Below, piece by piece: positions 8,962 to 17,685 of a stretch of 51,562 bases of DNA; the first letter of the stretch is position 1; the number at the start of each line of letters is the position of its first letter. The position numbers were made by a program, and so were the translations under genes. Origin of the DNA: Campylobacter_A concisus_Y (GTDB taxonomy: Bacteria; Campylobacterota; Campylobacteria; Campylobacterales; Campylobacteraceae); assembly GCF_902460415.1 (NCBI RefSeq), contig NZ_CABPTY010000002.1, positions 30,207 to 81,768 on the forward strand, written 5' to 3'. The notes under the pieces were generated by a model, which made no database searches, was not told where the DNA came from, and saw only the letters and a program-made list of their open reading frames with translations.

Positions 8962-9699
8962 CTAAAACGAGAATAAATTTAGAAATTTCTTCGCGCGGTC
9001 ACTCTTTGGATTGGTAAAAAATTCCTCTGGCTCGCTGATCTCCACGATCGCTCCAGCATCCATAAATACGATCTTGTTTGCAACCGCCCTTGCAAAGCTC
9101 ATCTCGTGGGTAACTATTAGCATCGTCATTCCATCTTTGGCTAAATTTAGTATCACGTCAAGCACCTCTCTAACGATCTCTGGATCAAGTGCAGCCGTAA
9201 CCTCGTCAAATAGCATAATCTCAGGGTTTAAACAAAGGCTTCTTACTATTGCTATGCGCTGCTTTTGACCGCCGCTTAACTCCTTTGGGTAGGCAAATTT
9301 CTTATCAAGAAGTCCAACCTTGCTTAACCACATATCAGCCGTTTTTTCAGCCTCGGCCCTATCTCTTTTTTGTACCTTTAAAGGCCCAAGAAGGACGTTG
9401 TCAATGACGTTCATGTGATCAAACAGCTCGTAGCTTTGAAAGACCATGCCGACTTTTTGGCGGATCCTTTGCCAATCATTAAATTTAGCATCTATCGCTT
9501 CGCCATCGATTATTATCTCGCCGCTTGCGATACTCTCAAGTCCGTTTATACATCTAAGAGTTGTGCTTTTGCCACAGCCCGATGGTCCAAGAAGCACGAC
9601 CACTTCACCGCTTTTAACCTCTAAATTTATATCTTTTAAGGCGTGAAGCTCTCCATAAAATTTGTTTATTTTTTTAAGTTCTAATATGTTTTCGCTCAT
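8962..9699 (-). CDS. Polar amino acid ABC transporter ATP-binding protein
   Basis: A 245-residue ATPase that powers the importer encoded around it. Walker A is GPSGCGKST (about residues 38-46), the Q-loop is VFQSYELFDHM, the signature is LSGGQKQR, and Walker B runs IMLFDE with the D-loop ALDPE and H-loop VTHEM. The usual Pro after the catalytic Glu is Val here (DEVTAALDPE), a minor departure. It begins one base after the second permease ends, so translation is probably coupled. It is GlnQ-like in sequence, but the partner CjaA lipoprotein points to cysteine/cystine rather than glutamine. Confidence 0.93.
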   Translation of the reverse strand: MSENILELKKINKFYGELHALKDINLEVKSGEVVVLLGPSGCGKSTTLRCINGLESIASGEIIIDGEAIDAKFNDWQRIRQKVGMVFQSYELFDHMNVIDNVLLGPLKVQKRDRAEAEKTADMWLSKVGLLDKKFAYPKELSGGQKQRIAIVRSLCLNPEIMLFDEVTAALDPEIVREVLDVILNLAKDGMTMLIVTHEMSFARAVANKIVFMDAGAIVEISEPEEFFTNPKSDRAKKFLNLFSF

Positions 9700-9700
9700 T

Positions 9701-10369
9701 TTAGCTCCATTTTTCTTCTAGTTTTTTTGATAGTTTTGAGACTGGATAGCAGATCACAAAATATAAAAAGAATATGAGCGTGTATATCCAAAATGGCGCC
9801 ATAGGATTTGTAAATACATTTCGCTCGATGATCTGCTGACCGACCTTGACTACCTCTACAACGCCAATTAGCACGACGATAGAGGTCGTTTTTATCATAC
9901 GGCTTAGTAAATTTACAGCTCCAGGCACTAGCCTTCTCGTGGCTAGTGGGATGATGACGTGAGAGTAAATTTGAAATTTACTAAGTCCAAGTGAGGCGGC
10001 TGATTCAAATTGATGTTTTGGTATTGATGTTATTGCACCACGCACGATGTCCATCATTTCAAAAATTCCCCACAAGCTAAAGACGATGAGTGAGGCTGTA
10101 AATGCTGAAATATGAATATCAAACGCCTTGCTGACACCAAAATAAAATAAAAATAGCCAAACGATCTGAGGCATTATACGAACGATTTCTAGGCAAATTT
10201 TTAAAATAAAATAGATAAATTTATTTTTCATGCTCATAAGCACGCCAAGCACTAAACCGCCGATTATAGAGATAAAAATAGAGATAAATGAAATTTCTGT
10301 GCTAACGACTAGACCTTCAAAGAGCCTTAGTAAATTTTGCGTGTCAAATAAAATACTAACTCCTTGCAT
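9701..10369 (-). CDS. Polar amino acid ABC transporter permease (second)
   Basis: A 222-residue inner-membrane permease of the HisM/GlnP type. About five membrane segments are visible, and the EAA loop that docks the ATPase reads ESAASLGLSKFQIYSHVIIP (about residues 141-160). ATG at 10369 has AAGGG upstream and overlaps the end of the first permease gene by 14 bases. With its neighbour it should form the heterodimeric channel for the CjaA-delivered substrate. Confidence 0.9.
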   Translation of the reverse strand: MQGVSILFDTQNLLRLFEGLVVSTEISFISIFISIIGGLVLGVLMSMKNKFIYFILKICLEIVRIMPQIVWLFLFYFGVSKAFDIHISAFTASLIVFSLWGIFEMMDIVRGAITSIPKHQFESAASLGLSKFQIYSHVIIPLATRRLVPGAVNLLSRMIKTTSIVVLIGVVEVVKVGQQIIERNVFTNPMAPFWIYTLIFFLYFVICYPVSKLSKKLEEKWS

Positions 10370-11009
10370 TTCTCACCCTTTTTTCGATATAGCTAAGCAC
10401 TAGCGAGACTGGCAAGATGATGATGAGATAGCTAATTACTAGCATAAAAAGCGCTTCGTCTGTTTTGTAATAAAGCCCGATGAGATCCTTTGCGACGTAA
10501 ACTAGATCAGCAAGAGCTACAATACTAACGATGCTTGTTTCTTTTAGTAAAAAGATAATATTTGCACTAATGCTTGGCACTGCTACACTAAATGCTTGAG
10601 GCAAGATAACATATCTTAAGAGCTGATTTTTGCTAAGTGCGATGCTAAGACCTGCTTCTATCTGCGACTTTCTAACCGCCTCAAAACCAAGTCTAAAGCT
10701 CTCACTCATGTAACTACCGCCAAGAAAGCTAAGTCCCGCGACCGCACAGGCAAAGCCGCTCATCGATACACCAAGCTTTGGCAAGCCATAATATAAAAAG
10801 AAAAGCTGTATAAGAAGTGGCGTATTTCTTGAGAGTTCGACGTAGCAGTCAATCACTTTTGATAGAAATTTTAGCTTGTAAAATTTTACAGCCATACAAA
10901 AAATACCGATCAAAATAGAAAAAATGATCCCTAAAAAGGCGATCTCACAGGTAAGCACTCCGGCCTTAACATAAAGCGGATAAAATTTCTCAATAAACTC
11001 AAAATCCAT
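10356..11009 (-). CDS. Polar amino acid ABC transporter permease (first)
   Basis: A 217-residue inner-membrane permease, first gene of the operon. It shows the family motif ELSRNTPLLIQLFFLYYGLP (about residues 58-77) and the EAA-like loop IEAGLSIALSKNQLLRYVIL. Five or so hydrophobic helices span the length. The operon order is permease, permease, ATPase, lipoprotein, transcribed leftward, and the gene is divergent from a small membrane protein at 11120 with a shared 110-base promoter region. Confidence 0.9.
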   Translation of the reverse strand: MDFEFIEKFYPLYVKAGVLTCEIAFLGIIFSILIGIFCMAVKFYKLKFLSKVIDCYVELSRNTPLLIQLFFLYYGLPKLGVSMSGFACAVAGLSFLGGSYMSESFRLGFEAVRKSQIEAGLSIALSKNQLLRYVILPQAFSVAVPSISANIIFLLKETSIVSIVALADLVYVAKDLIGLYYKTDEALFMLVISYLIIILPVSLVLSYIEKRVRNARS

Positions 11010-11047
11010 AAAACTTTAATCCAATCTGAAAAATGGAGTTATTTTAT

Positions 11048-11055
11048 CTTATAAT
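11048..11055. promoter_or_regulatory. Overlapping divergent -10 boxes
   Basis: TATAAT at 11050-11055 reads rightward toward 11120; the complementary strand gives TATAAG at 11053-11048 reading leftward toward the amino acid transporter operon. No good -35 is visible on either side, as is usual in Campylobacter. Confidence 0.45.
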
Positions 11056-11119
11056 CATAAATTTAAAACTAATTAGATATGATCTTGCTTTAAATTTAAG
11101 CTTGCAAAAAGGATAAAAT

Positions 11120-11365
11120 TTGATCGACCTTTTTCAGATCATCGGCTTTTTAGGGATGATTTGCATCGTGATGGGCTACTTTTTACTTCAGATCGGCCGC
11201 CTAAATAGCCGCGATCTAGCCTATCAGATAATAAATTTAGCAGGTGCGGTGCTACTTATCATCTCGCTTTTTGTGCACTTTAACCTCGGTTCATTTTTGA
11301 TAGAGGTCTTTTGGATAATCATTACGATTTATGGAATTTACAAAATTTATAAGGAGAGAGCGTGA
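11120..11365 (+). CDS. Small integral membrane protein (CBU_0592-like)
   Basis: An 81-residue protein that is almost wholly hydrophobic, with three likely membrane helices (about residues 5-23, 36-52 and 57-75) and a short basic tail. The central NSRDLAYQIINLAGA segment, with conserved Tyr, Asn and Gly, resembles the small CBU_0592-type membrane proteins of unknown function. The start is TTG at 11120, with AAAAGGA seven bases upstream. Its stop overlaps the start of the agmatine deiminase gene by four bases, so it leads the polyamine operon. Function unknown. Confidence 0.65.
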   Translation: MIDLFQIIGFLGMICIVMGYFLLQIGRLNSRDLAYQIINLAGAVLLIISLFVHFNLGSFLIEVFWIIITIYGIYKIYKERA

Positions 11366-12330
11366 GAGCGTATGCAGAGTGGGAAGAGCAGGAGCTTTTG
11401 TTTTTATCGCTACCACATAGTAAGAGCGACTGGGAGCCTTATTTAGAGGAGATTTTGGCGAGCTATGAGGAGCTAGTGGCTGCTATTACGCCCTTTGAAA
11501 AGGTGGTACTAATCTGCCCTGATGAGGCAAATTTTGATAGATTTAAGAAATTTAAAAATATTGAGTTTGTTAAGCTTGATACTGACGATACTTGGATCAG
11601 AGACTACGGTATGATCGACGTTTGTGCTGAAGATGGCGTAAAGAGCTACGACTTTAAATTTAACGCTTGGGGCGGTAAATTTAAGAGCTCGAAAGATGAT
11701 GCGATAAATTTAGAACTAGCTAAAATTTACAAAACCAAGCTTGAGCCAGTCGATATGATACTAGAGGGCGGAAGTGTTGAGTTTAACGGAGATGGCGTGC
11801 TTTTAACCACTTCAAAATGCCTGCTAAATGAAAATAGAAATTCCTCTCTTAGCAAAGAGCGGATCGAGGAGAAGCTTAAAAATTTATTTGGCCTAAAGCG
11901 TATCATCTGGCTTGAAAATGGCTTTATAAAAGGCGATGACACAGATAGTCACATCGACACTTTAGCACGCTTTATCACACCTGATACTATCGCTTATGCG
12001 AGCTGCGAAGATGAGAGTGATGAGCACTTTGATGAGCTTAAAAAGATGGAGGACGAGCTTAAAAAAACTGGCTTTAAGCTGCTTGCTCTGCCGCTACCAA
12101 AACCTAAATTTTATGAGGGCAAAAGGCTTGGCTGTACCTATGCAAACTTTATATTTATAAATGGCGCTTTGATCGTGCCAACATATAACGACGAAAACGA
12201 TGAAAAGGTGCTAAATTTACTAACCAAGGCGCTGCCAGATAGAAAGATCATCGGTGTAAATTCGCTAGTTTTTGTCCGTCAAAATGGCTCGCTTCACTGC
12301 TCAAGCCAAAATAGATACAAAAGGTCTTAG
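11362..12330 (+). CDS. aguA: Agmatine deiminase (peptidylarginine deiminase family)
   Basis: A 322-residue enzyme of the guanidino-group-modifying fold. It should hydrolyse agmatine to N-carbamoylputrescine and ammonia. Catalytic motifs are in order: TWIRDYG (about residues 77-83), the EGGSVEFNGDG segment (about 133-143), the DSHIDTLARF motif with catalytic His (about 195-204) and the C-terminal GSLHCSSQ carrying the nucleophilic Cys. The start is GTG at 11362, overlapping the preceding stop, with AAGGAGAG upstream. It shares an operon with a carbamoylputrescine amidase two genes on, which supports the agmatine reaction rather than protein arginine deimination. The same set is found in C. jejuni (Cj0949c-Cj0947c). 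Confidence 0.88.
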   Translation: MRAYAEWEEQELLFLSLPHSKSDWEPYLEEILASYEELVAAITPFEKVVLICPDEANFDRFKKFKNIEFVKLDTDDTWIRDYGMIDVCAEDGVKSYDFKFNAWGGKFKSSKDDAINLELAKIYKTKLEPVDMILEGGSVEFNGDGVLLTTSKCLLNENRNSSLSKERIEEKLKNLFGLKRIIWLENGFIKGDDTDSHIDTLARFITPDTIAYASCEDESDEHFDELKKMEDELKKTGFKLLALPLPKPKFYEGKRLGCTYANFIFINGALIVPTYNDENDEKVLNLLTKALPDRKIIGVNSLVFVRQNGSLHCSSQNRYKRS

Positions 12331-12332
12331 TC

Positions 12333-13259
12333 TTGTCAAGTCCGTTTGATTATGAGTTTAATCGCATAAATAAGCAGGAGTGTACGCAGGGCGAAAATAA
12401 GGCAGTTATCGCAGCTGGAGCTTGCGCCTTTTTGCTCGCACTTGTGAAATTTACAGCTGGGCTTTTTAGCGGCTCGGTCGCTGTGCTTGGCTCGGCGATT
12501 GACTCGATGCTTGATTTTATAGTCTCGCTTTTAAATTTATTTGCGCTTAGAAAGTCAAGAAAGCAAGCCGATGAGAGATTTAACTTTGGCTATACAAAGC
12601 TAGAGGCGTTAGCAGCGCTATTTGAGTGCGTCATCATCGTTGTGGCTGCTGGATATATATTTTATGAGAGCATTAAGAAATTTAGCGAGCCAAATTTAGA
12701 GATAGACCTTGGCTTGAGCCTTGGTGTGATGGTGTTTTCAGTCGTGGTTACGCTATGTTTGGTGCTATTTTTAAACCAAATTTCTAAAAAAAGTGGCAAT
12801 CTTATCATAAAAGCAGACGCACTGCACTACAAGATCGACCTTTTTAGCAACCTTGCTGTCATTATTTCTCTTCTTATCATTAAATTTAGCGGATTTGTGA
12901 TGATAGATGCGATCTTTGGTATCGTGATAAGCGGCTACATCGCTCAAAGTGCGATAAGCCTTGGCAAAGACGCTCTTGGTGTCTTGCTAGATCACGCAGC
13001 AAGCCCTGAGGTCACAGCTGAGATTATCAAGATGATAAAGGCAAAAGAAAGAATTTCTGATTTTCACTATCTAAACACAAGACAGAGCGCAAATACCATA
13101 TTTTTAACGCTGCATTTAGTTTTTGACAAAGATATCTCGCTTTACGACGCGCACGAGGTGGCCGACTCGCTTGAAGCTGAGATAAGAGAGAAATTTAAGG
13201 AATTTTCGTGGCAGATAACCACGCATTTAGACCCATACAACGACAAAGAAGGGAGATGA
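12333..13259 (+). CDS. Cation diffusion facilitator (metal efflux) protein
   Basis: A 308-residue CDF-family exporter with six membrane helices and a C-terminal cytoplasmic domain of about 90 residues. Metal-site motifs are visible in TM2 (SAIDSMLDFIVS, with two Asp) and TM5 (ADALHYKIDLFSN, with His and Asp); the F-G-Y-T-K-L-E loop after TM2 is typical. Such proteins exchange Zn, Fe or Mn for protons. The start is TTG at 12333, two bases after aguA, with AAAAGG upstream. It sits between the two putrescine biosynthesis enzymes. Which metal it carries is not clear; the DxxxD in TM2 resembles the FieF/MntE group. Confidence 0.88.
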   Translation: MSSPFDYEFNRINKQECTQGENKAVIAAGACAFLLALVKFTAGLFSGSVAVLGSAIDSMLDFIVSLLNLFALRKSRKQADERFNFGYTKLEALAALFECVIIVVAAGYIFYESIKKFSEPNLEIDLGLSLGVMVFSVVVTLCLVLFLNQISKKSGNLIIKADALHYKIDLFSNLAVIISLLIIKFSGFVMIDAIFGIVISGYIAQSAISLGKDALGVLLDHAASPEVTAEIIKMIKAKERISDFHYLNTRQSANTIFLTLHLVFDKDISLYDAHEVADSLEAEIREKFKEFSWQITTHLDPYNDKEGR

Positions 13260-13260
13260 G

Positions 13261-14133
13261 ATGAAAGTAGCACTACTTCAACAAGAATTTAAAGGGACAA
13301 AAGAGGCGACTATCGCAAAGACACTTGAGCTAATCGCCGAGGCAAAAAAAGGCAGCGCCGATCTAGTCGTCTGCCAAGAGCTGCACCAGACGCAGTACTT
13401 TTGCCAAAGCGAGGATACAAATTTCTTTGATCATGCAAACGACTGGCAAGAGGACGTCGCTTTTTGGGGCAGGGTGGCAAAAGAAAATGGCGTGGTTTTG
13501 GTCACTTCGCTTTTTGAAAAGAGGGCTGACGGACTTTATCACAACACCGCCTTTGTCTTTGAGCGTGACGGCAGCGTGGCTGGCAAATACCGAAAAATGC
13601 ATATTCCTGATGACCCTGGATTTTACGAGAAATTTTACTTCACGCCTGGCGACATTGGCTTTGAGCCAATTGAAACAAGCCTTGGCAAGCTTGGCGTTTT
13701 GGTCTGCTGGGATCAGTGGTACCCAGAGGCAGCAAGGCTGATGGCACTAAAAGGGGCGAAAATTCTCATCTACCCAACGGCTATTGGCTGGTTTGAGGGC
13801 GATAGTGACGATGAAAAATCAAGACAGCTTGAAGCATGGGTGGCAGTTCAAAGAGGTCACAGCGTGGCAAATGGCCTGCCGGTTGTTGCGGTAAATCGTG
13901 TGGGCTTTGAAAAAGATGATAGCGGCGTGATGGATGGGATAAAATTTTGGGGAAATAGTTTTGTTTTTGGGCCACAAGGCGAGCAGCTTTTCCGTGCAAA
14001 TAGCACAGATGAGCTTTGCAAGATCGTTGAAATAGATATGAAAAGAAGCGAAGAAGTGCGCAGAATTTGGCCATTTTTAAGAGATCGCAGGATAGATGCC
14101 TACGCAAATATCACAAAGAGGTTTATCGACTAA
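13261..14133 (+). CDS. aguB: N-carbamoylputrescine amidase (nitrilase family)
   Basis: A 290-residue cytoplasmic hydrolase that should convert N-carbamoylputrescine to putrescine, CO2 and ammonia. The nitrilase-family triad is visible: Glu in VCQELHQTQYF (about residue 40), Lys in KYRKMHIPDDPGFYEKFYF (about 115) and Cys in GVLVCWDQWYPEAAR (about 152). The length and the HIPDDPGFYEK segment are typical of AguB. It directly follows the metal exporter gene (one base between them) and ends the operon at a strong hairpin. Together with aguA it gives an arginine/agmatine route to putrescine. Confidence 0.93.
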   Translation: MKVALLQQEFKGTKEATIAKTLELIAEAKKGSADLVVCQELHQTQYFCQSEDTNFFDHANDWQEDVAFWGRVAKENGVVLVTSLFEKRADGLYHNTAFVFERDGSVAGKYRKMHIPDDPGFYEKFYFTPGDIGFEPIETSLGKLGVLVCWDQWYPEAARLMALKGAKILIYPTAIGWFEGDSDDEKSRQLEAWVAVQRGHSVANGLPVVAVNRVGFEKDDSGVMDGIKFWGNSFVFGPQGEQLFRANSTDELCKIVEIDMKRSEEVRRIWPFLRDRRIDAYANITKRFID

Positions 14134-14137
14134 ATTT

Positions 14138-14162
14138 AGAGCTAGAATTTCTAGCTCTTTTA
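14138..14162. terminator. Bidirectional terminator between aguB and pstB
   Basis: A 9-bp inverted repeat AGAGCTAGA / TCTAGCTCT (14138-14146 and 14150-14158) with a three-base loop, followed by TTTT on the plus strand and AAATTTA on the left, sits between two convergent genes. Confidence 0.75.
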
Positions 14163-14825
14163 AAATGTAAATTTCTTATCTACAATTCGAACTATCCTGC
14201 CGCCAAGCCTTTTTGTCTGCTCTTCATTGTGCGTGGTGATGATGATGGTGTATCTTTGCGACAAGCTTTTTAAAAGCTCCTCTACGATCAAAATATTTTT
14301 CATATCAAGCGATGAGCAAGGCTCGTCAAGCATGAGCACTTCAGGTTTTGTAGTTAGCATCCTTGCGATGCAAAGTCTTTGCTTTTGACCACCAGAGAGC
14401 TTGCTAGCTGGCATATCTAGGTCACTTATTTCACCTAGTAAATTTACGCTTTTAAGTAGCTCTTCTACCCTTTTTTGCTTATCTTTTATGCTGCCCTCGT
14501 AAAATTCCATTGCATAGGTCAAATTTCTCTCGACACTAAAAGGAAAGAGCGTGGCGTCTTGAAAGAGTATAGCTAGCTTTCGTCTTAGCCAAATTTCGCC
14601 CTTATTTTTGATATTTTCGCCTTTAAATAGTATCTCTCCGCTATATCTGCCGCCTTTTTGCTCCAAAAAGCCATTTAGCGCTGAAAGAAATGTCGATTTA
14701 CCACATCCTGAGCTGCCCATTAGACAGATGATCTCGTTTTCGGCGACGCTTAAATTTAGATCTTTTAAAATTTCATTATCTTGATAAAAAATACTAAGAT
14801 CTTTTATGTTTAAAATATCTGGCAA
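14160..14825 (-). CDS. pstB: Phosphate ABC transporter ATP-binding protein PstB
   Basis: A 221-residue ATPase, about 30 residues shorter than typical PstB. Walker A is GSSGCGKST (about residues 37-45), the signature LSGGQKQR follows SKL, Walker B is VLMLDE and the switch His lies in TTHNE. The segment LFPFSVERNLTYAMEFYEG is a PstB-like helical-domain sequence. The TTG start at 14825 is supported by GGAG upstream and overlaps pstA by 32 bases. It is the last gene of pstSCAB. No phoU follows, as the DNA to the left belongs to the convergent aguB operon. Confidence 0.85.
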   Translation of the reverse strand: MPDILNIKDLSIFYQDNEILKDLNLSVAENEIICLMGSSGCGKSTFLSALNGFLEQKGGRYSGEILFKGENIKNKGEIWLRRKLAILFQDATLFPFSVERNLTYAMEFYEGSIKDKQKRVEELLKSVNLLGEISDLDMPASKLSGGQKQRLCIARMLTTKPEVLMLDEPCSSLDMKNILIVEELLKSLSQRYTIIITTHNEEQTKRLGGRIVRIVDKKFTF

Positions 14826-15651
14826 TTTTCTCTCCTATATCAAATAAAACTACGGCTGAAAGCAGATGCAAAATGATCAATATAAAAATGAGCACGAGCG
14901 CCGTGGCGTAGGCATTTTGCGTTGCGACTGACTGGCTTAGTAGCATGTGCAGATGAAAAGGCAGTGCCATGACTGGCGAGAGCAGCCCCTCTACTTTTGC
15001 CATGAAGACGACTCCAGTTAAAAGTAGCGGTGCGGTAGCCCCTATGGCGTAGCTGCCAGCAAGTATTAAAATAGATATTATATTTTTTCTAATAGCTGGC
15101 AAAACCAGCTTTCTAGCCATGAAATTTTTATCAACACCAAGCGCGAAGCTATCTCTTAACATCTTTTCATCGATCTGCGAGATCACCTTTTCAACGCTTA
15201 CTTCAACGAATGGAAAGACCATCAAAGCAAGCGTAATGCTAGCTGTTAGCAGGCTCTTTGGGATATCAAGACTAACTATAAAAAGCCCATAAACAAACAT
15301 CCCAAGCAAGATAGAGGGTATGGAGGCCATCGTTTGGATGATAAATTTAAGCCCAAGCTTGATCTTGCCAGAGGTGCAGTAAATTTGCCTATAAATGGCG
15401 CAGCTAACGCCAAGAAGTGCAGAAAATATCATAGATAGTAGCATCAGCAAAAATGAGCCTATGATAGCGTTTTTTATGCCGCCACTCTCACCTAAATTTA
15501 AACCTTGCGGATTTTTAGTTAGAAAGTCTAAATTTATCTGAGAGATGCCATTTGCGAAGATGAAATAAAATATCCAAAATATCACCGCAACGACTATAAA
15601 AACGCAAAGATAGGCGTAAAATTTGACTAGATGATCTTTAAAAGCGTTCAT
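14794..15651 (-). CDS. pstA: Phosphate ABC transporter permease PstA
   Basis: A 285-residue inner-membrane permease with about six helices. PstA-like features are FLTKNPQGLNLGESGGIKNAI (split here as FLTKNPQ and GGIKNAIIGS), SIPSILLGMFVYGLF (about residues 115-130) and the ATPase-docking loop DSFALGVDKNFMARKLVLP. The ATG at 15651 is chosen over an in-frame TTG at 15663 because a GAG lies eight bases before it. It overlaps pstC by 14 bases, which points to coupled translation. Confidence 0.88.
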   Translation of the reverse strand: MNAFKDHLVKFYAYLCVFIVVAVIFWIFYFIFANGISQINLDFLTKNPQGLNLGESGGIKNAIIGSFLLMLLSMIFSALLGVSCAIYRQIYCTSGKIKLGLKFIIQTMASIPSILLGMFVYGLFIVSLDIPKSLLTASITLALMVFPFVEVSVEKVISQIDEKMLRDSFALGVDKNFMARKLVLPAIRKNIISILILAGSYAIGATAPLLLTGVVFMAKVEGLLSPVMALPFHLHMLLSQSVATQNAYATALVLIFILIILHLLSAVVLFDIGEKIARYFKHKRS

Positions 15652-16495
15652 TGTTTTTCTCAAATTTAAAGATAAAAATATTTAGCAAAAATATAAAAAC
15701 AAGCAGGACAAATCCGCTTGCTATTAGGGCGTGATAGTGCAAGCTACCAGCCTCGCTCATGCCCATTTCAAGGGCTATTAGAGATGGTATGGTCTGAGCT
15801 TTTGAGAGTAGGTGCGGAAAAAGTGGAGTGTTGCCTATGACCATCATCACAGCCATCGTCTCGCCAGCTGCCCTTGAGAATGCGAGTATAAAGCCTGAAA
15901 TGCTAGCTTTTATGGATTTTCTAAAAATGACTTTTCTTATAAAATATCCCGTGCTTACGCCAAGCGCGTCTGAGTTTGTTTTGAAATTTTGCTTTAGCAG
16001 ATCAACACTTTGGAGCAAGTGCGAGGTAAAAAAGGGCAGTATCATGACGCTAAGGATGAGGCTAGCGGCCAAGACTGACTCGCCAGCGGACATTTTTAGC
16101 CCTGACTCTAAAATTTTTACAACCGTGTAAAGCGCGAAAAATCCATATATGATAGAGGGTATGCCAGCTAGTATTCTTATCATCCAGTCTAGCACGTGCC
16201 TAAGCCAGGCGTTCGCAAAAAAGCAGATAAAGATAGTAACTCCAAGCGAGATGAAAAATGAAAATATGCAAGCTAGAAATGCGACTGCAAAATTTGCGAT
16301 TAGGATATTAAAAAGCCCAAAGCTAAATGGCTCCGTGCTAACGTCCCAGTCGCCATTTAGTAAGAAGTCAAAGAGACTTACTTCTGCAAAGAAACTCGTG
16401 GAATTTAGCAGCAAAAACCCCACGAGTAAAAGCAAAAGCATGGCGGATAAAAGTGTGAAAGCATATACCCCGCCTTTAAAAATTTGCCCTGTCAT
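15638..16495 (-). CDS. pstC: Phosphate ABC transporter permease PstC
   Basis: A 285-residue inner-membrane permease with about six helices. The loop AGIPSIIYGFFALYTVV (about residues 113-129) and SDALGVSTGYFIRKVIF (EAA loop) are PstC-like, as is the SRAAGETMAVMMVIGN segment (about 208-223). It begins three bases after the pstS stop with no strong Shine-Dalgarno sequence, so its translation is probably coupled to pstS. Confidence 0.9.
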   Translation of the reverse strand: MTGQIFKGGVYAFTLLSAMLLLLLVGFLLLNSTSFFAEVSLFDFLLNGDWDVSTEPFSFGLFNILIANFAVAFLACIFSFFISLGVTIFICFFANAWLRHVLDWMIRILAGIPSIIYGFFALYTVVKILESGLKMSAGESVLAASLILSVMILPFFTSHLLQSVDLLKQNFKTNSDALGVSTGYFIRKVIFRKSIKASISGFILAFSRAAGETMAVMMVIGNTPLFPHLLSKAQTIPSLIALEMGMSEAGSLHYHALIASGFVLLVFIFLLNIFIFKFEKNNERF

Positions 16496-16498
16496 TGG

Positions 16499-17371
16499 CT
16501 ATTTTACTGGTATAAATCCCATTTTTTCGATAGTCTTTTGACCTTCGGCTGAATTTAGTACGTCAACAAAAATTTGCTCGCTCTTGCTTAGATCACCACT
16601 TTTTACGATGATGAGCGGACGAGAGATGTAGTATTTGCCATCAACTATATTTTTTACAGTTGGCTCGACGCCGTCAACGTTTAGTGGTATTAGCTTGCCT
16701 TTGTTTTGGTTTGTGATACCAAAAGATGCGTAGCCAATAGCGTTTTTATTTTCGATTATTTTTGATACAAGCGCGCCCATTGAAGGTGACTGGATGACGT
16801 TTTTGCTAACTTTGACATCTTTCATTATCTTTTTTTGAAATACCTCGTGAGCACCGCCGCCAAGATCTCTTGTAACTACGACTATTTCGTCATTTGGTAG
16901 GGATTTGTCAAGATCGCTCCACTTTTTATACTCGCCTGAGAAAATTTTGACGATCTCATCTTTACTCAAATTTCCGCCCTTTAGCTTTATCACTTCATTT
17001 TCTGGGTTTACAGCTACGCAAAGTGCGTCTATGCCAAGCGTATAGGCTTTCATATCTTTGATCTTTGCTTTTTCGCTATCTTTTATGTCGCGAGCTAGCA
17101 TACCAAAGTCAGCGACATGATCAAGCACAGCTTTTACACCAGCGCCAGAACCACCAGCTGAGACAAAGATAGTGATGTTTTTGTTTGGTAAAGAGCTATC
17201 AACTTTGTCCCAAGTCTCGTACTTTTCGATAAAGTCGGTTGAAATTTTAGCGATGACTGGAGCTAGAGTAGATGAGCCACTAAAGCTAACTTGCGTTTTT
17301 TCATCCGCACCAGAAGCGAAATTTAAAGATAAAAGCAGCATAGAAGCGGCCAACATAAGTGATTTTTTCAT
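16499..17371 (-). CDS. pstS: Phosphate-binding protein PstS
   Basis: A 290-residue periplasmic binding protein with a cleaved-type signal peptide (MKKSLMLAASMLLL to about residue 21, ending ASG/AD). The ligand-site motifs SGSSTLAPV (about residues 30-38), SAGGSGAGVKAV and GMLARDIKDSE are those of the PstS family, and RDLGGGAHEVF gives the second phosphate loop. The start at 17371 is preferred to an in-frame TTG at 17383 because GGAG precedes it by six bases. First gene of pstSCAB; phosphate limitation (PhosSR in C. jejuni) is the expected signal, but I could not define a binding box. Confidence 0.92.
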   Translation of the reverse strand: MKKSLMLAASMLLLSLNFASGADEKTQVSFSGSSTLAPVIAKISTDFIEKYETWDKVDSSLPNKNITIFVSAGGSGAGVKAVLDHVADFGMLARDIKDSEKAKIKDMKAYTLGIDALCVAVNPENEVIKLKGGNLSKDEIVKIFSGEYKKWSDLDKSLPNDEIVVVTRDLGGGAHEVFQKKIMKDVKVSKNVIQSPSMGALVSKIIENKNAIGYASFGITNQNKGKLIPLNVDGVEPTVKNIVDGKYYISRPLIIVKSGDLSKSEQIFVDVLNSAEGQKTIEKMGFIPVK

Positions 17372-17685
17372 AAAAATCTCCAAAATTTGATTGTTATTAA
17401 CATTTGTAAAAGCTATTGATTAGTTGTAAATTTGCAACAGTTTTTCTAAAACTTAGAACTGCGGTGGATTATACAATAAAAAATGATATTTAAATAGCCG
17501 GTTTATCAAATTTATTTTGGCTGATAAAGAAATATAAATTTAATCTTAAGAAAATATTTTTTTAAGTCTTGATTGTGTAGAATGGTTGCAACTTTACTAA
17601 AACGGCATGAAAATATCATATCAAATAAGGTAAAAAGCTAAATTTATAGAATAAAATAGCCTTAAATTTCTTGAAAGGATCTTAG
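17372..17685. other. Divergent intergenic region pstS / TRAP transporter
   Basis: About 310 AT-rich bases that must hold the promoters for leftward pstSCAB and the rightward TRAP operon. A TAGAAT at 17577-17582 (TGTGTAGAAT) is a possible -10 for the rightward genes. No operator repeat or small gene could be supported. Confidence 0.4.
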
